Source: Gigaspora margarita
Lineage: Eukaryota; Glomeromycota; Glomeromycetes; Diversisporales; Gigasporaceae
NCBI GenBank assembly: GCA_009809945.1
Contig: WTPW01000633.1
Coordinates: forward strand, 14,180 to 78,179
DNA length: 64,000 bases
Direction: 5' to 3'
A program made the translations under genes and the position numbers. Below the pieces are notes generated by a model, which worked only from the letters and a program-made list of their open reading frames with translations, ran no database searches and was not told the origin of the DNA. Positions 11,723 through 22,943 of this stretch are shown one piece after another. Numbering within the stretch: the stretch's first letter is position 1; the number at the start of each line of letters is the position of its first letter.

Positions 11723-12670
11723 AATTGCAATACTATTCAAGTATAATATTATTGAAAACAAGTTTATTTTATATTAATGTCTTTATTTATATATTACTGT
11801 TTTTAGAGAAGATAATTAACTTTTACTACTTTTACATTTGCTTTGCTTAAATATATATTTTGGAATCATAGTGTTTATATCATAATTTGATTATATAATT
11901 GTTTGACTCTTAAGTTCTTGGGTCGATAGCATAGCGGTTATGCTTTCATGATGCAAATCGAAGGTTGCCGGTTCAATTCCCCCTAGAGGTGTAATGGAAA
12001 AAACCAGCCAGTTAGGGAACTGAAACACTGTAGGAAAACAGGGACCCAGGACGTCTACAGATGGACTTAATTGGGCAGTTGCTATTATCAAATCTGTGGC
12101 GGTGAAATGAAACATATTAGAGCCCAATTTGGAATAACTGAAGTCACAAGACGTATTGAGAGGCCGAAGTCTAAAAAGATACTTCAAGAACTTGTGGCGC
12201 CCGTATCCGAACTGCAACTATTTGTACCAATAATCAACCGGCATATCGATCCATAGCGGAGTTTGTTGGAAGGATAATTTTCGGTGCTGTGGCTGTGCTT
12301 GGGCATCTATAATAATAGATAGCCAGGTAATAGTCTAGCCAAAGTCTTTAATGTAATTTGTATGGCGGCCTTCGGGTGGCACTATGAAATAAGTTAATAA
12401 AAAAAATTGTATGACTCTTAAATCATTATAATTATTACCTTATAATTTATACATATTTAATAACCTTATTTTGATATTTACTCTTGCATAATACACTTTA
12501 CATAATTTGATTACATTTTAATTTCATAATTTCTGATCAATCACCCATGTATTACATGTATCATTTGCACAATCTAATAACTGGTCGTTTTCTTTGACCC
12601 TTTTTCTATCCAAGTACTCCATGTACTGCATATTATATAACATGTACTAGAGCAGTACTAGAGCTTCAGA
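11723..12670. repeat. Left LTR-like direct repeat (contains a SINE)
   Basis: About 455 bases, not counting the inserted SINE, match 15380-16075 in the same orientation: ACAATTGCAATA, TAATGTCTTTATTTAT, ATTACTGTTTTTAGAGAAGA, AATCTAATAACTG and TTTGACCCTTTTCTAT occur in the same order. The two copies bracket a decayed minus-strand coding region, which fits the LTRs of an old retroelement, though no primer-binding site or reverse transcriptase was seen. Confidence 0.5.
11914..12405 (+). mobile_element. tRNA-derived SINE (family 1)
   Basis: The head holds pol III-type promoter boxes: box A-like TAGCATAGCGG and box B-like GGTTCAATTCC. A tRNA-unrelated body of about 400 bases follows, ending in an A-rich tail. 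The target duplication is ATTGTTTGACTCTTAA (11898-11913) and ATTGTATGACTCTTAA (12406-12421). The paralogous segment near 15556 shows the uninterrupted site. A second, inverted copy lies at 52543-53054. The frames at 11891-12217 and 12071-12256 are inside the SINE and are not genes. Confidence 0.8.
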
Positions 12671-12699
12671 AACTTTGTTCTTAGAGTTTCCAACATAAA

Positions 12700-13180
12700 C
12701 AAGGCCTACTTCCCAACAATATTTGCACAACTAATTTCCATATCTCTATAATTTTCTACAAATTATCCAACAAAAATTTTTTTATAATTAATATTCTTCT
12801 AATTTGATTTTGTGTAAGTAATTTCTTTGAAATCTTTTTATATGCTTTTTATTCTCCTTGTTTCTACTTGTATTGCCTTGTACTTGTCTGCTTTAGAAAT
12901 ATATTTTTTTATTATCCTATAATTGTTCATTATATATTCTATTATTCTACTATCAACAATATTATTTTTTGCTCCCATTATCTTACTTTTTATTTCATCT
13001 TACTCTAGCTTATCTGTCTTAATTCTCATATACATTATGCTTTTTTATCTTTTTTGATTTTCTTCACCAATTTATAGTTATCAGCAGAATATTATCATAA
13101 AAAGATTTTTCATCATGACATATATTCATAATAGTATGTATATTCCTTTTTTTATTATGTATTTTTTAATATATTTCATT
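12700..13180. other. AT-rich stretch, no clear feature
   Basis: It lies between the left LTR-like repeat and the decayed coding region. Minus-strand composition (A/G-rich, Lys/Asn codons) hints at further decayed coding, but no open run is long enough to support it. Confidence 0.4.
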
Positions 13181-14790
13181 TTATTACTAATATTCTCAGC
13201 TCTACTATTAGGAGCTTCTTCCCTATTATTATTGCTTTTGACTTTAACAACAGATATGCTTATTATTTCTATTTTTCTCAGTTCAATATTATTTAACTTC
13301 TTTTTATTATCAATTCTATTTTTTTACTTGACTTTTTTTTGTTTAACTCATCTTCTTTTGTATTGTTCAACTACTATCAAAATACTTTTTATTATCATTG
13401 TCCATTCTGATCTTCTTTTAATAGCAGATTCCAAGATTAGATTACTTATTCATATTGTTGAACATTATAAGTATGTATGCTATTTCTGTTAGTTCATCTA
13501 TATTTATATTATTTTGTATTTTTAAATTATTATATTTACTATTGAACTTTTTTGCATCTTCATCAAGCCCAACCATAGCATTTTCACTACCAAATTCCAT
13601 TAGCATGGTCTCAATATCAATTTTATTCTAAGGTACATTAAATATTGGATAACTACTTTCAATTATTTTTTTTGGTCAAATACTAATCTATTATCTTTTT
13701 CTACTTTAGGTTATACAACTGCTTTTTTACTTTTATTATGCCTTTTCTGTAATTTAAGTATTTATTTTCATTCTCATCATTATCACCTGTTTTGTCAACA
13801 CTTGTTCAACCAACTTTTAACCTTTTTTATTGTGATCATCTACTTTTCTATTATCTTCTATGTGATTTATTCTAACTATACTATTATGTTCATTGCTCTT
13901 GATATTACCTTTTGCATTATTTTTGCAATTTATCATTTTATTAATTTTTTGGGAATATAAATTTGTCACACCCTGTGATTCGACCAATCAAATCGCTCGA
14001 TTTTGTAGTCAAAATATTTTTTTAAAAAAATTAAAGTTTTTACTTAATAAAGTATAAAATATATATAAAATAGCATATTATATAATGTAAAATTTTATTT
14101 TGAAAAACTTGTTCTAAGTTACAAAGATAGATTGTCTTAGTAAAAAAAGGAAAAAACAAAAGGTTCAAAAGTTAGCACATATAATTCTTTTTTTTACTAA
14201 AACAATCTATTTTTTTAACTTAGAAAAAGTTGTTTAGCATGACATTTTATATATGATACTTAAAGTAAAAATATAGATTAAATTAGTAAAAAAAAAGTTT
14301 TATATATGCTAATATTAGAAATTTTAGTTTTTTCTTATAAAAATCTTTTTTACTAAAATAATCTATCTTTGTAACTTAGAAAAGATTGTTCAGAATAAAA
14401 TTTTATACTGTATGCCTTTATCGCTTATTTATTTATATTTTACTTGGTTTTTTTAACAAATTTTTTTGTCTACAAAATCGAGCAATTTGATTGGTTGAAT
14501 CACAAAGTATGACAAATTTCTATTCCCTAATTTTTTTTATCACTGTAATGCCTAATACTATATAATGCACTAATATTATCTTTATCAACAGATTTTTAGC
14601 AAGATTCAACAGCATCAACTTTATTGTTTCTGATTCCTTCTTTATCAAGACTTTCAGAAAGTTTTCTACTTGCTTCATTGACTGTTTCTCTATTGGTATT
14701 CACTATATTAACTGTCCTTTTCTCTGCTATTTCTACTTTCTCTACAGAATCATTATAGCTAACATTATTCCAATACTACTCAAATAGACT
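13180..14790 (-). pseudogene. Decayed Asn/Lys-rich protein, possible retroelement Gag-like relic
   Basis: I do not recognise the family. On the minus strand, several long stretches read as hydrophilic protein broken by stops and shifts. One runs from about 14770 to 14600 (Asn-Val-Ser-Tyr-Asn-Asp-Ser start, charged helix-like sequence). Another, 13640-13442, includes ETMLMEFGSENAMVGLDED and ends at a stop at 13442-13444. A foldback MITE (13951-14535) splits the gene. It lies between two LTR-like direct repeats, so a Gag-like origin is plausible, but no zinc knuckle, protease or polymerase motif is visible. The hydrophobic plus-strand frame 13115-13492 is its shadow. Confidence 0.4.
13951..14535. 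mobile_element. Foldback element, ends GGGAATATAAATTTGTCA
   Basis: GGGAATATAAATTTGTCACA on the left pairs with GACAAATTTCTATTCCC on the right. Inside, GATTCGACCAATCAAATCG pairs with CAATTTGATTGGTTGAATC, and GTTACAAAGATAGATTGT is met again inverted near 14360. The inverted arms account for most of its length. Confidence 0.7.
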
Positions 14791-14799
14791 TGATTCATT

Positions 14800-15101
14800 T
14801 TTAGTACATCAGATTCAGATTTTCATTGGATATTTTATTTTTACTATTACCAACCTTTTTCTTTCTTTTTATACTATTTTTATACCTTCTCTTCAAGTTT
14901 ATTTTTATGGACTATTACTATTGTTAACTGTAAGATCAATGTCAAAGAACAAAGTTCAGGGCTTTTACTAGAGCATTATGTAGATACTCCACTAGTTAAA
15001 GATACATATTGGGTTTTTTTCTTCTAATTAATTACTATTTTATTTTTTTAAAGTGATACTCAACACTTCTATTTACTTATTTAGAAAAAGAACCTTCATA
15101 T
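14800..15101. other. AT-rich stretch, no clear feature
   Basis: It continues the A/G-rich minus-strand composition of the pseudogene to about 14930, then loses any coding character. No boundary or RNA gene is seen. Confidence 0.4.
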
Positions 15102-15109
15102 ATCTAGAT

Positions 15110-15285
15110 AGGACCCAAAATACACATAGATAGGTTAGGTAAATTATAAAATTACTAAAAATAGAAAAATCTGCAAAAAACCTCAAAGCTAAGCAAAAAA
15201 TTACTAAAAATAGAAAAATTCTGCATAAAAACTCCAAAAATAAGCAAACTAATACCTGACCTGTCTAAGTATATTTTGGGGTCCT
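15110..15285. mobile_element. MITE AGGACCC, perfect 8-bp duplication ATCTAGAT
   Basis: The ends AGGACCCAAAATACACATAG and CTAAGTATATTTTGGGGTCC (followed by T) pair. ATCTAGAT flanks the element at 15102-15109 and 15286-15293. TAAAAATAGAAAAATCTGCA is duplicated inside. Confidence 0.8.
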
Positions 15286-15379
15286 ATCTAGATCCTTGTA
15301 ATCACAAGTTAATTTGTAATCTATACCACAAAATAGCCTAACTTTAATGGCAAGCACTATGCACTTTGCTCTAGCTAAT

Positions 15380-16075
15380 ACAATTGCAATAATTTTTAAG
15401 TACAATATTATTAAAGGCAAGTTTATTTTATAATAATGTCTTTATTTATCTATTACTGTTTTTAGAGAAGAGAATTTAACTTTTATTACTTTTATATTCA
15501 CTTTGCTTAAATTCATATTTTGGGATCATATTGTTTACATCATAATTCGTTCATATGATTGTTTGATTCTTAAATCATTATAATCATTGCCTCATAATTT
15601 ATAGATATTTAATGACCTTACTTCTATATTTACTCATGTATAATACTGACTTTGCATAATTTAATTATACTTCAATTTCATAATTCCTGATTGATTATCT
15701 GTATATTATATGCAATATATATAATCTAATAACTGATCATTTGCTTTGACCTATATATGAGGACAATTTTGGGTTTAAAAACCTGAAATTAAAATTTGAA
15801 GACAAAATTGTTTTTGACCTAGTTTACTTAAAAGATGAAATTATTTGATACTTTTTTTGAATAGATGAAATTACAAAGAACATATCTATATAAATTTTAT
15901 TTGCTCTTCTTTATAAAAAATTTCAATTTTCTCTAATAAAGATGAAATAGGCCTTTTTCAAAAATCAATTTTGGTGGTATTACTACTTTGACCCTTTTCT
16001 ATTTAAGTACTTTGCGAACTACATATCACTATAACACTGCAATTATTATATTTCTAGAAGCATATTTTGCTTTTA
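15380..16075. repeat. Right LTR-like direct repeat (contains an 8-bp-TSD insert)
   Basis: It is the partner of 11723-12670. The SINE of the left copy is absent here, and the insertion of this copy (15752-15985) is absent in the left copy. The two copies therefore serve as each other's empty site. Confidence 0.5.
15752..15985. mobile_element. Insertion with 8-bp duplication CTTTGACC
   Basis: CTTTGACC lies at 15744-15751 and 15986-15993; the left LTR-like copy has a single TTTGACCC at this point (about 12594). The ends begin TATATATGAGG and, inverted, TAGTAATACC, so terminal repeats are weak. Size and duplication fit a hAT-type MITE. Confidence 0.65.
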
Positions 16076-16079
16076 ATTT

Positions 16080-16669
16080 ATACATCAATTGCATTAATAT
16101 ATGTAGCTCACTTTTAATAAAAATCATTCAACTTTATTGAATAATCATTTTTGAGAATTTATAGCATATATTAGTACAATTGGTATATAAATTGAGATAT
16201 GCAATGCTCCTAGAAATAGTACCAAGTATTACTAGCATCTATTGAATTCATGATGCATAGTTTCACAGGTTAATCAATAACTTCATCAAAAAAGAATCTA
16301 ACCCAGATAGTAGATACTAATAATTAGTACTAAACAAACCAAACTTAATATAAGGCAAGTGTTTGTACTTTACTTTATTTATTAATTCAGGTTTATTTAT
16401 TATCAAAGGGATATTACTATACTAAAACTAACTAACCTAACTCTCTTTACTATTCTAATTACTTCACTTAAATACTTAATTGCCTTATATATTACTTAAG
16501 TCATATATGGATTATACAATCCATTGTTTCTTATTATTATTTCATATTTTATACATATTTTATTAATATTACTTACAATCTATTAATGGTTGCCTAATCA
16601 TTACCTTACTCTAGCATATTATTTTACTAATTGCCCATAATTGATCAATTTATTGATCTCATAATTATT
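16080..16669. other. AT-rich stretch, no feature seen
   Basis: There is no open frame of interest, no inverted ends and no RNA gene. Scattered similarity of composition to the LTR-like repeats is not enough for a call. Confidence 0.5.
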
Positions 16670-16677
16670 ATTCTGAT

Positions 16678-16836
16678 AGGACCCTGAAATATACATAGAT
16701 AGGTCAGGTATTAGTTTGCTTATTTTTGGGGGTTTTATGCAGATTTTTTCTATTTTTAGTAATTTTTTTGCTTATTTATGAGATCTTTCTATTTTTAGTA
16801 ATTAACCTGACCTATCTATATATATTTTGGGGTCCT
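16678..16836. mobile_element. MITE AGGACCC, second copy, opposite orientation
   Basis: The ends AGGACCCTGAAATATACATA and TATATATATTTTGGGGTCCT pair and match the MITE at 15110. The flanks ATTCTGAT (16670-16677) and TTTCTGAT (16837-16844) are an 8-base duplication with one mismatch. The plus-strand frame at 16726-16938 runs through it and is not a gene. Confidence 0.75.
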
Positions 16837-16844
16837 TTTCTGAT

Positions 16845-17399
16845 CTATTATATGCATTATGTGCACAAGTTATTGATTAAGCAATTGCTTATTACCTTAC
16901 TATCTGGCAAGTATACCACATACTGCTTATTACTGTAACAATAGCATTAGTTAGTAGTTATAAACAGGCCAGTCACTATTATGATTATATAGATGCTAGC
17001 AATAACAAATATTAAATTTTCTTTAATAATTGGTATTACTAGCCATATCTGTTTCAAATAATAGTATATCAAAAGAATGCAATGCTTTTCAATTTTTTAA
17101 CATTATATAAAAACGTTATAAACTTTATTATTTTGGCAATACATAGCATGTGACTCACTAATATCTGTTATTAATGTTATTTATATCTTAGTTAATCAAA
17201 TTTCAAGATATAAAGTTCACATAACAAACAAAACTTAACTTTTTAAAAGAAATCCAAATCAATTGACAACTGATTCATTATTAAAAAAATTCAATTGACT
17301 TTACTATTTTTGAATTGCTATATCCAAAAACTATAATTAAAGTGTAAAAAATTATTAGTTATATTAATACTATTTTAATATTAAATATACAACTATATA
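16845..17399. other. AT-rich stretch, no feature seen
   Basis: Nothing supportable was found on either strand up to the retroposed segment at 17414. Confidence 0.5.
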
Positions 17400-17413
17400 A
17401 TTAATGTACAACA

Positions 17414-18474
17414 CAAAATTGTAGCTTAGACTCATCAATTACTTGTCCAAATTTCTGAACAAAAGAAAACAAAAATTTTTTTGGTAAAAGACAAAGCAGC
17501 TTTAATACTAGTTTTTATAAATGTCAATATTCTGTTTATTTTTCTTGGGACTTCTTTATATATTCAGCATGCAAGCCAAAAGCATCAGTTGTGCAAGATA
17601 ACTGGCAGTTAGTGCCCTTGGTACAAGAAATTCTGGTGGAAGTTTTTTTTCAACAAAGGTTTTTATAGCTGGCTAGGTAGTGAACTAAAAAATGAGTTTT
17701 TCAATACTTTTTTTATAGTTTTTTTGATGACAAGAACATAATGACCATACACCACTATTATATTCTCACTTGAAGTTGTTTTTTTTGGAAATTTTGGCAT
17801 AAAGTAGTATACCCCCTCCAAAAGATTAGCAATGTTGTTCCTACCCTAATCATAAAGAAGGCATGCAAGTTGGTAAACAGAAATAAATGCGTATTGTGAC
17901 ATAGCACAGAGGAGTAGGCTGATCTGTGGAAATTAAATTCTAGAATTTTCTTTTTTTTCTGCCTTTATATTTTTAGATGTATATCAGATTACTTTGATCT
18001 TTTTTTTTGCTTTGTTATTTTTGTTCATTTATAATTGAATCATGTTTAGGATTCTTTTTTTCTTTTCTCTGCTTTATATTTTCTTTTTTCTTTTTGTTCT
18101 TTTTCTAAATCTTTGTAGTTTCTTTTATGGATATGGCATTTATTTTTTCCCTTATAAAGAGTAAGAGATAAACTATTCTGCCCAGATCTAGGTGGAAGAA
18201 GTTTTAAAGAAAGTATAGGTAGTCTTAACAGGCTAGTAGGATCCTTATAGTAATGTATTTTTTTCTTTAGTTACAGAAAGGAATTGTATAGAGGAGAATC
18301 CCTGCTTATAGGAGGTTGTACATGGGTAATTTGGACCTTGATTACAAAGAGCTGGGTGAGCTAAAACTTGTAAATTAGGTGCCTAAAAGGATTATCCTTT
18401 TTTGCAAAGTTAATATTTTGTAGTATAATATAAGCCTAATAAAGTTGAGACAAGACTTCCAAATGGTTAAAAAA
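17414..18474 (+). mobile_element. Retroposed segment with 14-bp target duplication
   Basis: A 1.06 kb segment sits between perfect copies of ATTAATGTACAACA (17400-17413 and 18475-18488) and ends GGTTAAAAAAA. Its base composition is richer in G than its flanks (for example GGAGAATCCCTGCTTATAGG). It has no long open frame. It could be a 5'-truncated LINE, a long SINE or a retrocopied transcript; the duplication length and A tail argue for target-primed reverse transcription. Confidence 0.65.
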
Positions 18475-18489
18475 ATTAATGTACAACAG

Positions 18490-19096
18490 ATTTATTATTT
18501 ATTTGTAAATGATCTATTACTATGAATTATTCTTATAAACACATACTTTTAAAAATAAAATTTATTTATATTCTTATACTTACCAAGCAAGCTATTAAAT
18601 AAGATAATATGATATAAGAGCCATTAATGCTAATGTATATATTTGATATAACCAAAATATTGTAAATTTTTTATAACATGTGATTATAATTCTTTATGCC
18701 ATCTAATTTTCACATATGTAATTGGTAAAATGTACAGAACACTCATATTGAGATAATGGGTAGTTGTATGCAGTATATAAAATTCAAAACCAAAATTGCT
18801 CATACAATTAACAATTTTGTATAGCAAAAGTAATTTATATAAAAATTACATAAAAAAAATTTTTTTTTTGCACATTAAAAAATTTATATCCGATTTTAAA
18901 CCTTAGCACATGATATGTAATATTATGCCATGCCAGTATGATCAGATAGATATAATAACAAATAAATACAACACTACTTTATCTAAACCAATTTTTCTAA
19001 ACAGATCATATTAACCTATATTATTTAAAACCAAACTTAATAAACTTAGCAGTAATTATAATATACACTAAAGTTCATAATATCTAAAATATAATA
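18490..19096. other. AT-rich stretch, no feature seen
   Basis: No coding, hairpin or repeat boundary could be supported. Confidence 0.5.
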
Positions 19097-20087
19097 GTTT
19101 AAATCAGTGTTGGAAATCTTATGCTCTTATGTTCTCATGAGACATAACTTTTAATTTGAGAACATTTACAAAATTTAGGATGTTCTTTATTAAATTTTTT
19201 TTGAGAATAATAAGTTTGAAAAATATATTATATATTTCTATGTAAATATATAAAGTAATAAAAATTTATTTTATTAATATAGTAGTTTAAATAAATAAGT
19301 TCATAAATATTTGATTGTTAGTTGTTGAAATAGAAAACAATAGTATTTTTGAATTACAGAAAGATTTTGGATAATATAATTTATTGGGCTATCCATTCCC
19401 ATTTTTGGTATAATATAGTTGCATAGCTATATTATTCTACAGTACTGGATAGCAAAATGTATCTACCTTTATCAATAAAACTTTAAATTATTATAACTTT
19501 TTTAAAACAGGTTAAATCAAAAAACCCTTGACAAATTGATAGATTTTTTTGCTAAACTACATTTCTGTCAAAGGATTTTTATTACTTTTTGTTTTAAAGA
19601 AGTTATTAAAGTTAAAGTTTTTAATAATTTTAAAAATTGGCATATAATATAAAAAAAAAGTAAATATATATATTTAATTGACCAATTAGAATCAATTGCA
19701 TCAAAATTAGCCAATCTGAATTGATTATTTAAGAATCAAAAATTTGTGCTCTATATAAATAGAGCAGATATCTTATGCTGTCCAGTATATACAAACTTTG
19801 ATATACTGGTACATATAATATTATTATATTGAATACCAATTAAATTAAAATTTAATATAAGTTTTCAGAAAGCTAAACTTACTATGATGATAACATAAAT
19901 TTTTTACAAGAAAATTACCTAGCAAAACTTTGTTTATTTAATTTTAAACTTTAGTACTATATTTTAAAATTTATATTAAAAATCTTTTGAATTTATAAAT
20001 TCACTAAATTTACTATAGTGAAGAAGAATAATATATTATATTTGCTATATTTATTTATTTATTTAAATATTTAAAAAACATTAAAAG

Positions 20088-21065
20088 TGGGGTGTGGCAA
20101 CTTAGAGAAGTTGGTAAGTTGTCACACCCAAGCGGCAGGTTAGGGTTCAAATTCCACTAGTGACACTTTGGAAAATAGACCTGTGTTATGGTAACTATTT
20201 CTCCTTATAGGTCCTTTGGTACACCATCTTGAATGGAAGCCACCGGGTGCACAATATCCAAGGATCGAAAAATGAATACCCATTTGGAAGTCCCGAGTAA
20301 GGAAGTAGCAAAGATCTTTGTGGTGCTAACCATTATTGGAATATCAAAAACCAGAATCAGAGAACTGGACGACAAGATCCTCGAGGAGGGGGTCTATCAA
20401 CCTGGCCGCCAGAGTTGCACTAGAGGAAAAGGACATGCTTTCGGCAACATATACCAAGAAAAGAGAGTCCATTTGGCACTTAAAGCCAGGCCAACCAACC
20501 CTTTCGGGCTAACTGGTTTGGAAGTTTGGGGATTCTAAGGAAGGACTGATAGAAAGATTGTGGTAGGTATTGGGATTGGAGTGAACCTCGACAAGGGCAG
20601 AAGTAGGTAATGATAGGGGTTTAATAGTTAGCCCTGATCCCAAGTATCAGTATAATACAGATGCATAAGTTATCGAAGTGTAGATAATACCTGTGTGGGA
20701 CAGGGACTGCTCTACCAAGTGTGCTGCGAGGATAAACTAGTCCTAAGGAAATTCTGCGAGCATCCAGGACTAGCCTTGACTGATTTATGTAATGGAAGAT
20801 AGTACCGGTGATACAAGGAGGATTTGGCAGGAGAAGCATAAATTAGAGGGTTTAAATAGGTAACTCCCTAGTTGGGTTGCAGGTAGGGCAACTAGTGTGA
20901 ACCTTCAGGCAGACTACTTACATTAGATAACCAAAAGCTGTACATGTGGCTAGTTGTACTCTCTTCTATGTAACAAATGTCAGGGTGCCCCTAGAGGCAC
21001 CCATGATCTAACTTACTTGAATAAAAGCCTTTCTCCATAGCAGTAATTTTGACATAAAAAAAAAG
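20088..21065 (+). mobile_element. Long tRNA-headed retroposon (family 2, copy 1)
   Basis: It is flanked by AAACATTAAAAG at 20076-20087 and 21066-21077. The head GTTGGTAAGTTGTCACACCC, AAGCGGCAGG and GGTTCAAATTCC looks tRNA-derived, with a good box B and a weaker box A. The body is about 60% identical by eye to the copy at 21967 and GC-richer than the flanks. It ends in an A-rich tail after GAATAAAAGCCTTTCTCC. The frames at 20233-20538 and 20621-20839 are not conserved between the copies in an obvious way, so I treat them as non-coding. Confidence 0.75.
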
Positions 21066-21184
21066 AAACATTAAAAGCTTGTCTAAAAACTAAATATACA
21101 AGCTGGATTAAACCAATAACATCTCCAATATTATATAAAAGTCTAAAATATTAAATTGTTTTTTTTAAAAAAAATATATGAATA

Positions 21185-21360
21185 GTAGTTTATTTTTTTA
21201 AATAATTTAGCTTTGTTTATAAATTTTAGTTAAATAAATTATATTCTTTATTATTTTACCATTGATAATTTTTTAAATAATTTAGCTTTGTTTTAAATTT
21301 TAGTTAAATAAATTATATTCTTTATTATTTTACTATTGATAATTTTTTAAATATATTAAT
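21185..21360 (+). repeat. Tandem duplication, unit about 86 bases, two copies
   Basis: AATAATTTAGCTTTGTTT through ACCATTGATAATTTTTTAA occurs twice in succession within the hAT-like element. Confidence 0.7.
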
Positions 21361-21372
21361 TAAAGAATTTTA

Positions 21373-21715
21373 TATTTTGGCGCATATGCGTTGTGACGCG
21401 CCTCATAAGTTCTGGTATAACGTGAGATCAAAACAATAATTAATTCATTAGTTTAGGGTTAGGGTGAGGGTAGGGTTACATTAAGGTTAGATTAGGGTTA
21501 GGATAGACATTTTAGCAAAAGGTTCTAACCCAAAATTTTGCAAGAAATTTTTTTTGTTAGAACACGAAAGGTAGTTTCATAAGCAAAATTTGAGCTACAA
21601 GCGATTTTTTAGAAACATCACTATTTTTTTGATTTCACATTACACCTGATCTTACAATCTGATTGGTTGATCAGATAAGTGCGTTACAATGCACATGCGT
21701 CACATTACATAAACC
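21373..21715 (+). mobile_element. Hairpin-ended MITE, core family (copy 2)
   Basis: The left terminus GCGCATATGCGTTGTGACGC is itself foldable and pairs with the right terminus (GTGCGTTACAATGCACATGC). The core CAAGAAATTTTTTTTGTTAG, GTAGTTTCATAAGCAAAATT and ATTACACCTGATCTTACAAT is shared with copies at 7149, 33558 and 54936. Telomere-like GGGTTAGGGTGAGGGTAGGG lies inside. Confidence 0.65.
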
Positions 21716-21719
21716 TTAA

Positions 21720-21890
21720 TTAAAAATGAAAATTAAAAAATAAATAAAGAAGTCTAAAAGTATAAGTTAAGAAAAAGAATAAAAGAAAAAAATAATTGCA
21801 AAAAGAGAAAGTGGGTGTGAAAAAGAAAGAGAAAAAGAGAGAGAGAAAGAAAGAAAGAAGAAGTGAGAGAGAGAAAAAAATTTTTTTATT
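21720..21890. repeat. Purine-rich (GA)n tract
   Basis: The plus strand is nearly all A and G, with GAGAGAGAAAGAAAGAAAG at the core. Such polypurine runs can form triplex DNA; there is no coding. Confidence 0.8.
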
Positions 21891-21966
21891 TGAAAAAATA
21901 AAAAATTTTTGAGAACATTAAATTAAATAAATATGTTCTTATAAGAACATAAATTTCAAAACAGAT

Positions 21967-22943
21967 GGGTGTTCGACTTAGGGAAGTTGGTAAGTTGTCA
22001 CCCCCCAAGCGGCAGGTCTAGAGTTCAAATCCCACTGGTGACACTTTGAAAATAAAACCTATGGTACAGTAACTATTTTCTTGTTGATCGGTCAGGTATA
22101 TTACCTGTAATCCTTGGTTACTATCTAGAATAGGAGCTTTCAGGTGTATTTGTGTATCATTACACAGACAAATTCAAGGGACCGGAGAAATGGAAACCCG
22201 TTTGGCAAGTCCCGAGTAAGAAGGTAGCAAAGATCTTTGACAGTGCTACCAAAACCGGAGAATCGAAAACTGGAGCCAGAATACTAGACGAATAAAGACC
22301 CTCAGGGACGGGGGTTTACCAACCTGGCCGCTAGAGTCACACTGGAGAAAAAGGACCTATGCTATAGAAGTAGGTACCAAGGGAAGAAAGAACCATAGTG
22401 GCACCTAATGCTGGGTTAATCGACCCTTCCGAGCTAACTGGTTTGGAAGTTTGGGAAGCTGGTGTAAGGACCGGTAGGATAGTAGAGGTGGGGCTGGGGT
22501 TGGAGCGAACCTTACAAGGGCATAAAGTAGGTAACGGTAGCGGTTTAATGGTTAGCCCTGACTGCAAGTATATAGGTAAAGCTGTAGCGTAAGTTACCGA
22601 AGTGTAGGTACTGCTCTACCAAGTTTCCTGCGAGGATAAACTAGTTCTAAGGGCTATGGCAGTAAATGATCTGGGGTCCAGACGGACTGTATATGTACCA
22701 CAGATACCGGTGAAACAGTTGAGATTGGTCAAGGAGCTGAAGATCAGAGGGTTTAAATAGGCAATTCCCATAGTTGGGTTGCAGGTATGGCATCTAGTGT
22801 AGAACCTTCGGGCGGACTACTTAAATTAGATACCAAAAGTGTACGTGTGGCTAGTTGTACTCTCATCCAAGTGCAACTTTCCGATGTGTAAACTGAATAA
22901 ATCCTAGGCCCCAAGCAGGCACTTTGAAACCAAAAAAAAAAAA
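21967..22943 (+). mobile_element. Long tRNA-headed retroposon (family 2, copy 2)
   Basis: The duplication is AAATTTCAAAACAGAT (21951-21966) and AAATTTCAAACCAGAT (22944-22959). The head AAGTTGGTAAGTTGTCACCC and GAGTTCAAATCCC and the body (TGGTTTGGAAGTTTGGG, TGCGAGGATAAACTAGT, TTTAAATAGGNAA) follow copy 1 in order. It ends in a run of about 15 A. It landed a few bases inside the right end of the hAT-like element. Frames at 22337-22965 are by-products. Confidence 0.8.

Noticed and set aside
11928..12000. Possible functional tRNA gene (box A and box B present)
   Set aside because: No cloverleaf with paired acceptor stem could be drawn; the segment is the head of a SINE.
11891..12256. Two overlapping open frames, one on each strand
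   Set aside because: Both lie inside a SINE with clear target duplication; a SINE body is non-coding.
13115..13492. 125-codon hydrophobic frame on the plus strand, possible membrane protein
   Set aside because: It is the complement of a Lys/Asn-rich decayed coding region; its Leu/Ile/Phe content follows from T-rich composition.
20095..20165. Possible tRNA gene with B box
   Set aside because: The box A region does not fit and the unit continues into a 975-base retroposon with poly(A).
20233..20839. Open frames in the GC-richer block
   Set aside because: They lie in a retroposon and the second copy at 21967 does not keep the frames.
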